Part shown: positions 3,804 through 7,072 of the stretch, piece after piece | Layout: every line of letters starts with the position of its first letter | Position numbering within the stretch: the stretch's first letter is position 1 | Source: Acidobacteriota bacterium | Lineage (GTDB): Bacteria; Acidobacteriota; Terriglobia; Terriglobales; Acidobacteriaceae | Direction: 5' to 3' | Length of the DNA stretch: 7,072 nt | Assembly (NCBI GenBank): GCA_021781255.1 | Contig: JAJXXG010000294.1 | Coordinates: 1-7,072 of the forward strand | Notes under the pieces: model-generated | Told to the model about the DNA's origin: nothing | Databases searched by the model: none | What the model saw: the letters and a program-made list of their open reading frames with translations, nothing else | Made by a program: the position numbers and the translations under genes

Positions 3804-6791
3804 TTGGCACACGGCTTTTCCAATTCGAAAGCAAAGGCGGGGCGGTGGCTGGCGGGCGCGCTGTTGGCGTGCGGAGCGCTTGCCGCCGTGGGACTGCAAC
3901 CGACGACGGCGCTGGCCGGGTATGGGCGGCAGTCGTGGGTGATGGAGAACGGCCTGCCGCAGAACACGGTGCATGCGCTGGCGCAGACGCGCGACGGCTA
4001 CCTTTGGCTGGGGACCGAAGCGGGGCTGGCGCGCTTTGACGGAAACGCATTTGCGGTGTTCGACCGAAACTCAAACCCGGCACTGCCGAGCGGTGACATC
4101 CGATGCCTGTTGCCAACCGGGGATGGAGCGCTATGGGTGGGAACCAGCGAGGGTCTGGCGCGATGGGCGAATGGCGATGTAACAATCTTTGGCGCGCGGG
4201 ATGGGCTGCCCAGTGACTCGATTCGCGCATTGGCAGAGGACAAATCGGGTTCGCTGTGGGTGTATACCGACGCGGGTCTGGCGCGGCTGGCGGACAAGCG
4301 CTTTGAACCGGCGGGCGACTGGCGGCCGGGAGCAGTGATCACGCAGGTGCAGGGCGCGGCCTGGGTGGATGAAACTCCCCACTCCGGGGACGGCTGGAGA
4401 CAGCAAGCCGCACTGGGCGGCCTGCCGAAGGATGGGGTTGAGTTTCTGGCGTACCTGCCCGGGCAGGCAACGGCCCTGGCGACGAACAGCAGGCTGGTTG
4501 TGGTGCGCGGGAACAGCGTCTTGGAACGGCTGGCCGCCGGCAAGGAGCTGCCGGGCAGCCGGATACAGACGCTGTATGCGGACCGCAATGGAAGTTTGTG
4601 GATCGGGACCAATGGCGGGCTTGCCCGGCTGACAGACGGCAAGGTGCAACTGCTGCCATTGACCGATGCGCTGGCGAGCGCCTCGATCTTGACGCTGCTG
4701 GAAGATGCTGAAGGCAACATGTGGGTGGGCACGGAGACCGCGGGCCTGGACATTCTGCGCGATGAGCGCTTCCGCAGCGTCGGGAGGCGGGAGGGACTCT
4801 CCTCGGACGCGACGACGACGGTGGTGGAGGACGGAGCAGGCACGCTGTGGGTGGGCACGAGCGGGAGCGGACTGAACGCCATGCATCGAACTGCCGAAGG
4901 CGCATGGAGCACAAAAGTCTATACCGTGCGCGACGGGCTGCTGAGCGATGTGATTCTGTCGCTGGCGGCGGGGCCGGACGGGGCTCTCTGGGTGGGCACG
5001 CCAGACGGGCTGAGCTACATTCACGGGGGACAGGTGGCATCGTATACCTCGGCGGATGGGCTGCCCGACGACTTTGTGCGGTCGCTGCTGGTGGATGCGG
5101 ATGGGACGCTGTGGGTGGGCACGCGGCGCGGGCTGACGCAATGGAGCAAGGCTCCGGCGGGCAGGCAGATGCAGACGTACACGCAGGCGACGGGATTGGG
5201 CAGCGACCTGGTGGGCGCGATGGCGCGCGACTCGCGCGGGAATCTGTGGGTGGCGACGCTGGCGGGGCTTTCGCGGATTGCCGCGGGCAGCATTACGAAC
5301 TACACGAGGGCCAGCGGCCTTTCGAGCAACGTAATCACCTCCCTGCTGCCGCGCAGCAATGGCGCGCTGCTGATTGGAACGCAGGACCACGGCTGGAACC
5401 TGTGGGATGGCGCGAAGTTTTCCGCTTCGCAGGACAGGAAGGTGAATCAGGCTTCGATTCACGCCATTCTGGACGACGGCGGCGGCCACCTGTGGTTTGC
5501 CACCGACGACGGCATCGCGCGGTGCGACTGCACAATGGCAGTGGATTGCTCGCACTGGATTACGTTCGGCCCGGCGGACGGGCTGCGCAGCCGCGAAACG
5601 GCCACGAACAGCCACCCCTCAGCGTGGCGCTCGCGCGACGGGCGGCTGTGGTTCGCCACGCCGAAGGCGCTGGTGGAGGTGGACCCGGCGCACTTCCCCA
5701 TCAACACGCTTCCTCCGCCGGTGACGGTGGAGCGCTTTGCGGTGGACGACCTTGACCAGCCGCTGCGCGCTGCGGACCCCTGGCTGAAGGTTGCGGCGGG
5801 GCATGTGCACTTTGAGTTTGATTACGCGGGGCTGAGCTTTACCGCGCCGCAAAAGGTGCGCTACCGCTACATGCTGGAGGGCTTTGACAAGGGTTGGACG
5901 GAGGCCGGAGCGCGGCGGACGGCGTACTACACCAACATTCCGCCGGGGCGGTATACGTTTCGCGTGCAGGCGGCGAACAACGACGGGGTATGGAACAGCG
6001 CGGGCGCAGCGCTGCGGTTTGAGCTGCGGCCGCACTTCTACCAGACGGCGTGGTTTTACATTCTGCTGGCAGCGGCGAGCGCGGGGCTGATTGTGCTGCT
6101 TCTGCGGGAGCGGCTGCAGCGGGCCGAACGCGAGTTCAGCGCGGTGTTGAATGAGCGCAACCGCATTGCGCGCGAGATTCACGACACGCTGGCGCAGGGA
6201 TATGTGGGCATCTCAGTGCAGTTGGAGGTGCTGGCGGAACTGTTGCGCCACAACAAGGTGGATGCTGCGGCGAAGCATCTGGACACGACGCGCGGTTATG
6301 TGAGGGAAGGGCTGGCCGATGCGCGGCAATCGATATGGGCGCTGCGCTCGCAGGACTCCGGCGAGAAGACGCTGCCGGTGCAGTTGCGGCGCGTGACGGA
6401 GCACGCAGCCGGGCACGGGGCGGAAGCGCACTTCAGCCTTTACGGGGCCTACCGGCCACTTCCGCCGGGCACGGAGCGGGAATTTCTGCGCGTGGCCCAG
6501 GAGGCAATCCATAATGTAAAGAAGCACGCGGGCGCCAGGAACCTGTGGGTTCAGCTGGAGTATGGACCGGCAGAGGTTGCGCTGGAGGTGAGGGACGACG
6601 GACGCGGCTTTGCGGCAAGCGAGGCAGCGGCTTCGCCGCCGGGGCATTTTGGACTGACCGGGATGCGCGAGCGGGCGACGCTGATTGGAGGCACGCTTGA
6701 AGTGACCAGCGCGCCGAAGGGCGGAACGACTGTGCGGCTGCACGCGCCGGCGCCCAAACCCAAAGAAGTACCCAGAGAGGTAAAGGAGTGA
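3804..6791 (+). CDS. Propeller-domain two-component sensor histidine kinase
   Basis: A 995-residue membrane sensor. Domain order: signal peptide (hydrophobic core about 15-31, cleavage likely after TALA near 38); a periplasmic beta-propeller array of Reg_prop repeats with the pattern GxLWVGTxxGLxR at about 65, 108, 149, 263, 304, 346, 393, 434, 479, 520, 561 and 613, with degenerate blades between 165 and 260; a Y_Y_Y domain about 675-742; one membrane helix about 750-767; HisKA_3 with phosphoacceptor H793 in REIHDTLAQG; and a HATPase domain with N-box N904, G1 box DDGRGF (931-936) and G2 box GHFGLTG (947-953). All catalytic motifs are intact. The family senses extracellular ligands, often carbohydrates, but no ligand can be named. 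The start is a TTG: an in-frame stop at 3771-3773 closes the frame, no ATG or GTG lies between, and a later start would lose the signal peptide. The nearest purine-rich motif, GAGGG (3786-3790), is 13 nt away. It is followed by its cognate regulator. Confidence 0.95.
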   Translation: MAHGFSNSKAKAGRWLAGALLACGALAAVGLQPTTALAGYGRQSWVMENGLPQNTVHALAQTRDGYLWLGTEAGLARFDGNAFAVFDRNSNPALPSGDIRCLLPTGDGALWVGTSEGLARWANGDVTIFGARDGLPSDSIRALAEDKSGSLWVYTDAGLARLADKRFEPAGDWRPGAVITQVQGAAWVDETPHSGDGWRQQAALGGLPKDGVEFLAYLPGQATALATNSRLVVVRGNSVLERLAAGKELPGSRIQTLYADRNGSLWIGTNGGLARLTDGKVQLLPLTDALASASILTLLEDAEGNMWVGTETAGLDILRDERFRSVGRREGLSSDATTTVVEDGAGTLWVGTSGSGLNAMHRTAEGAWSTKVYTVRDGLLSDVILSLAAGPDGALWVGTPDGLSYIHGGQVASYTSADGLPDDFVRSLLVDADGTLWVGTRRGLTQWSKAPAGRQMQTYTQATGLGSDLVGAMARDSRGNLWVATLAGLSRIAAGSITNYTRASGLSSNVITSLLPRSNGALLIGTQDHGWNLWDGAKFSASQDRKVNQASIHAILDDGGGHLWFATDDGIARCDCTMAVDCSHWITFGPADGLRSRETATNSHPSAWRSRDGRLWFATPKALVEVDPAHFPINTLPPPVTVERFAVDDLDQPLRAADPWLKVAAGHVHFEFDYAGLSFTAPQKVRYRYMLEGFDKGWTEAGARRTAYYTNIPPGRYTFRVQAANNDGVWNSAGAALRFELRPHFYQTAWFYILLAAASAGLIVLLLRERLQRAEREFSAVLNERNRIAREIHDTLAQGYVGISVQLEVLAELLRHNKVDAAAKHLDTTRGYVREGLADARQSIWALRSQDSGEKTLPVQLRRVTEHAAGHGAEAHFSLYGAYRPLPPGTEREFLRVAQEAIHNVKKHAGARNLWVQLEYGPAEVALEVRDDGRGFAASEAAASPPGHFGLTGMRERATLIGGTLEVTSAPKGGTTVRLHAPAPKPKEVPREVKE
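4720..5123 (+). repeat. Direct repeats coding propeller blade motifs
   Basis: The 14-mer TGTGGGTGGGCACG occurs at 4720, 4846 and 5110 and, with one change, at 4987. Spacings are 126, 141 and 123 bp, that is one blade (41-47 codons) each. The match at DNA level as well as protein level suggests fairly recent blade duplication or gene conversion. Confidence 0.6.
6782..6788 (+). promoter_or_regulatory. Ribosome-binding site of the response regulator gene
   Basis: AAAGGAG, 5 nt before the GTG at 6794 and inside the last codons of the kinase gene. The kinase stop TGA (6789-6791) lies in the spacer, so translation of the two genes is probably coupled. Confidence 0.8.
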
Positions 6792-6793
6792 CC

Positions 6794-7072
6794 GTGGCAC
6801 AGGAAACGATTCGCGTGCTGGTGGTGGAAGACCACCATGTTGTGCGCCAGGGACTGGTGGCGCTGCTGAACGTGGTGGAAGGAATTGAAGTGGTGGGCGA
6901 GGCCGCCGATGGCGTGGAGGCGATTACGCAGTTTCGCAAGCACCAGCCGAACATCACGCTGATTGACCTGCGGCTGCCGCGCATGGGCGGCGTGGATGTG
7001 ATTCAGCGCATCCGCATGGAGTCGCCGAGTGCGCGGTTCATTGTGCTGACCACCTACGACGGTGATGAGGAT
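6794..7072 (+). CDS. NarL/FixJ-type response regulator, receiver domain (3' end cut by window)
   Basis: The first 93 residues of a response regulator; the frame is still open at the last base. The receiver fold is clear: acidic pair E12-D13 in VVEDHH, phosphoacceptor D58 in LIDLRLPRMGG, and the conserved Thr at 86 in IVLTTYDGDED. The distal conserved Lys and the output domain lie beyond the window. The VVEDHHVVRQGL opening and the LTTYD motif are typical of NarL/FixJ (LuxR-type HTH) regulators, the usual partners of HisKA_3 kinases. The GTG start is set by a good Shine-Dalgarno 5 nt upstream. The kinase stop is 2 nt away, so this is the cognate partner in one operon. The HTH domain is expected, not seen. 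Confidence 0.93.
   Translation, partial: MAQETIRVLVVEDHHVVRQGLVALLNVVEGIEVVGEAADGVEAITQFRKHQPNITLIDLRLPRMGGVDVIQRIRMESPSARFIVLTTYDGDED

Noticed and set aside
4131..5615. Minus-strand open frame of 494 codons opposite the kinase propeller region
   Set aside because: Arg/Pro/Gln-rich shadow of the repeat-coding strand; the + strand frame has unambiguous domains.

Overview
The window looks like a chromosome segment of a high-GC Acidobacteriota, probably Acidobacteriaceae/Terriglobia. I infer this from three things: a very large two-component sensor kinase with a propeller-type periplasmic domain followed directly by a NarL-type regulator; roughly 68% GC in a sampled stretch of the core genes; and intergenic palindromes with a TGAA centre of a kind I associate with that group. 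The assignment rests on recognition only, not on a database search.

Layout. Positions 1-247 hold no gene I can support; they are strongly G-rich on the + strand and contain a G-quadruplex-type motif and a perfect 10-bp hairpin. Then comes a run of minus-strand genes: a CPBP (CAAX/glutamic-type) intramembrane protease (248-1087, clearly lower GC than its surroundings), an FmdB-type zinc-ribbon protein (1489-1722) with a perfect TATAAT box upstream, and a two-gene unit of an enoyl-CoA hydratase (2665-3447) followed 28 bp later by a small lipoprotein of unknown function (2079-2636). The gaps on both sides of the FmdB gene carry a cluster of at least five TGAA-centred palindromes or fragments of them, all in one orientation, plus a decayed copy.

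Positions 3448-3803 separate this run from the divergent two-component operon. This gap is not empty. On the minus strand it holds a 33-codon reading frame for a tiny single-span membrane protein, and 4 nt after its stop codon a strong Rho-independent terminator. This short unit is the least expected item in the window, and it lies back to back with the sensor kinase.

On the + strand, 3804-6791 encodes a 995-residue hybrid-type sensor: signal peptide, about 14 propeller blades, Y_Y_Y domain, one transmembrane helix, HisKA_3 and HATPase domains. Its stop is 2 nt from the GTG start of a NarL/FixJ response regulator that runs off the window end at 7072. The regulator's ribosome-binding site lies inside the last kinase codons, so the two are translationally coupled. 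The expected flow is: ligand bound by the periplasmic propeller, autophosphorylation at His793, transfer to Asp58 of the regulator, then transcriptional control of targets not visible here.
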